This document shows, in pieces, positions 63,895 to 64,000 of a DNA stretch of 64,000 nucleotides. Each line of letters starts with the position of its first letter. The first letter of the stretch is position 1. This DNA comes from Roseovarius albus. GTDB lineage: Bacteria > Pseudomonadota > Alphaproteobacteria > Rhodobacterales > Rhodobacteraceae. The position numbers and the translations under genes are program-made. The notes under the pieces are model-generated. The model made no database searches. It was not told the DNA's origin and worked only from the letters and a program-made list of their open reading frames with translations. Location of the stretch: positions 124,001-188,000 of the forward strand of contig NZ_FWFX01000005.1 of assembly GCF_900172335.1 (NCBI RefSeq), written 5' to 3'.

Positions 63895-64000
63895 ATGAAG
63901 ACTTCGCAGACTGATTCCAGCTTTGGACCCTCTGTCCAAGTTCTGCCCGCTCGTGCGGATGCAGAGGTGCTGGTTGTTTGCGAGCATGCTTCAAATCACG
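63895..64000 (+). CDS. N-formylglutamate amidohydrolase, 5' part cut by window edge
   Basis: The first 35 codons read MKTSQTDSSFGPSVQVLPAR, then ADAEVLVVCEHASNH. The VVCEHASNH segment matches the N-terminal metal-binding motif of the N-formylglutamate amidohydrolase family, which releases glutamate from N-formylglutamate (final step of the five-step histidine pathway) or acts on related N-acyl amino acids. No strong ribosome-binding site is visible before the ATG. The rest of the gene lies beyond base 64000. Confidence 0.75.
   Translation, partial: MKTSQTDSSFGPSVQVLPARADAEVLVVCEHASNH

Overview
The window looks like a chromosomal segment of a marine alphaproteobacterium of the Rhodobacterales (roseobacter group). 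This rests on gene order and protein character rather than any database search: the coaE-aroE-maf / hemJ-rho-mnmE-mnmG-rsmG-parA-parB block, the hisC-tyrC-extensin operon, the tlpA / argH-lipoprotein-lysA-TIGR02302 block, and the style of the transporters.

Region 1 (1-9.5 kb) is the replication-origin and centromere region. An AT-rich gap at 1736-2141, with one perfect and several near-perfect DnaA boxes, separates leftward coaE-aroE-maf from rightward hemJ-rho-mnmE-mnmG-rsmG-parA-parB. Two perfect 16-bp parS sites lie in coding sequence: one covers the start codon of mnmG, the other sits in codons 7-12 of rsmG. Region 2 (9.5-24.6 kb) is housekeeping: hemW-rdgB-rph, hrcA-grpE, hisC-tyrC-extensin-like lipoprotein, rpsD with a clear promoter and terminator, an orphan ferredoxin/ASKHA corrinoid-activase-like protein, maeB and mutS.

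Region 3 (24.6-33.5 kb) is more accessory: a CocE-type hydrolase overlapping mutS, a glutaminase/aldolase operon headed by an internally deleted AGCS symporter pseudogene, a pair of AT-rich phage-like peptidoglycan hydrolases, ttcA and an SLC13 permease. Region 4 (33.5-39.6 kb) is tlpA, argH, a small lipoprotein, lysA and the TIGR02302 membrane protein.

Region 5 (39.6-52.5 kb) holds a membrane-anchored RTX-repeat protein; a leftward cluster of two paralogous beta-hydroxyacid dehydrogenases around a PhyH-type dioxygenase, with a sterol-desaturase-type membrane enzyme downstream and a divergent LysR regulator; a LacI regulator; an orphan Imm11/DUF1629-like gene followed by a hairpin element and a fragment of a second copy; a type I secretion ABC/HlyD pair; and an M20 amidohydrolase. 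Region 6 (52.6-64 kb) holds DUF2853 and then a gene set that reads as an organophosphorus uptake and breakdown system: a PotABCD-type importer with an unusual C-terminal extension on one permease, a cytoplasmic phosphonate-monoester-hydrolase-like enzyme, a DeoR regulator, an inositol-monophosphatase-family phosphatase, a Na/Pi cotransporter with a PhoU-like domain, an RpiR regulator, and the start of an N-formylglutamate amidohydrolase.

I see no tRNA, rRNA, CRISPR array, complete insertion sequence or integrase. The best candidates for undescribed biology are the 53-63 kb organophosphorus cluster with its extended permease, the dehydrogenase-dioxygenase-dehydrogenase operon at 42-45 kb, and the parS site placed on the mnmG start codon.
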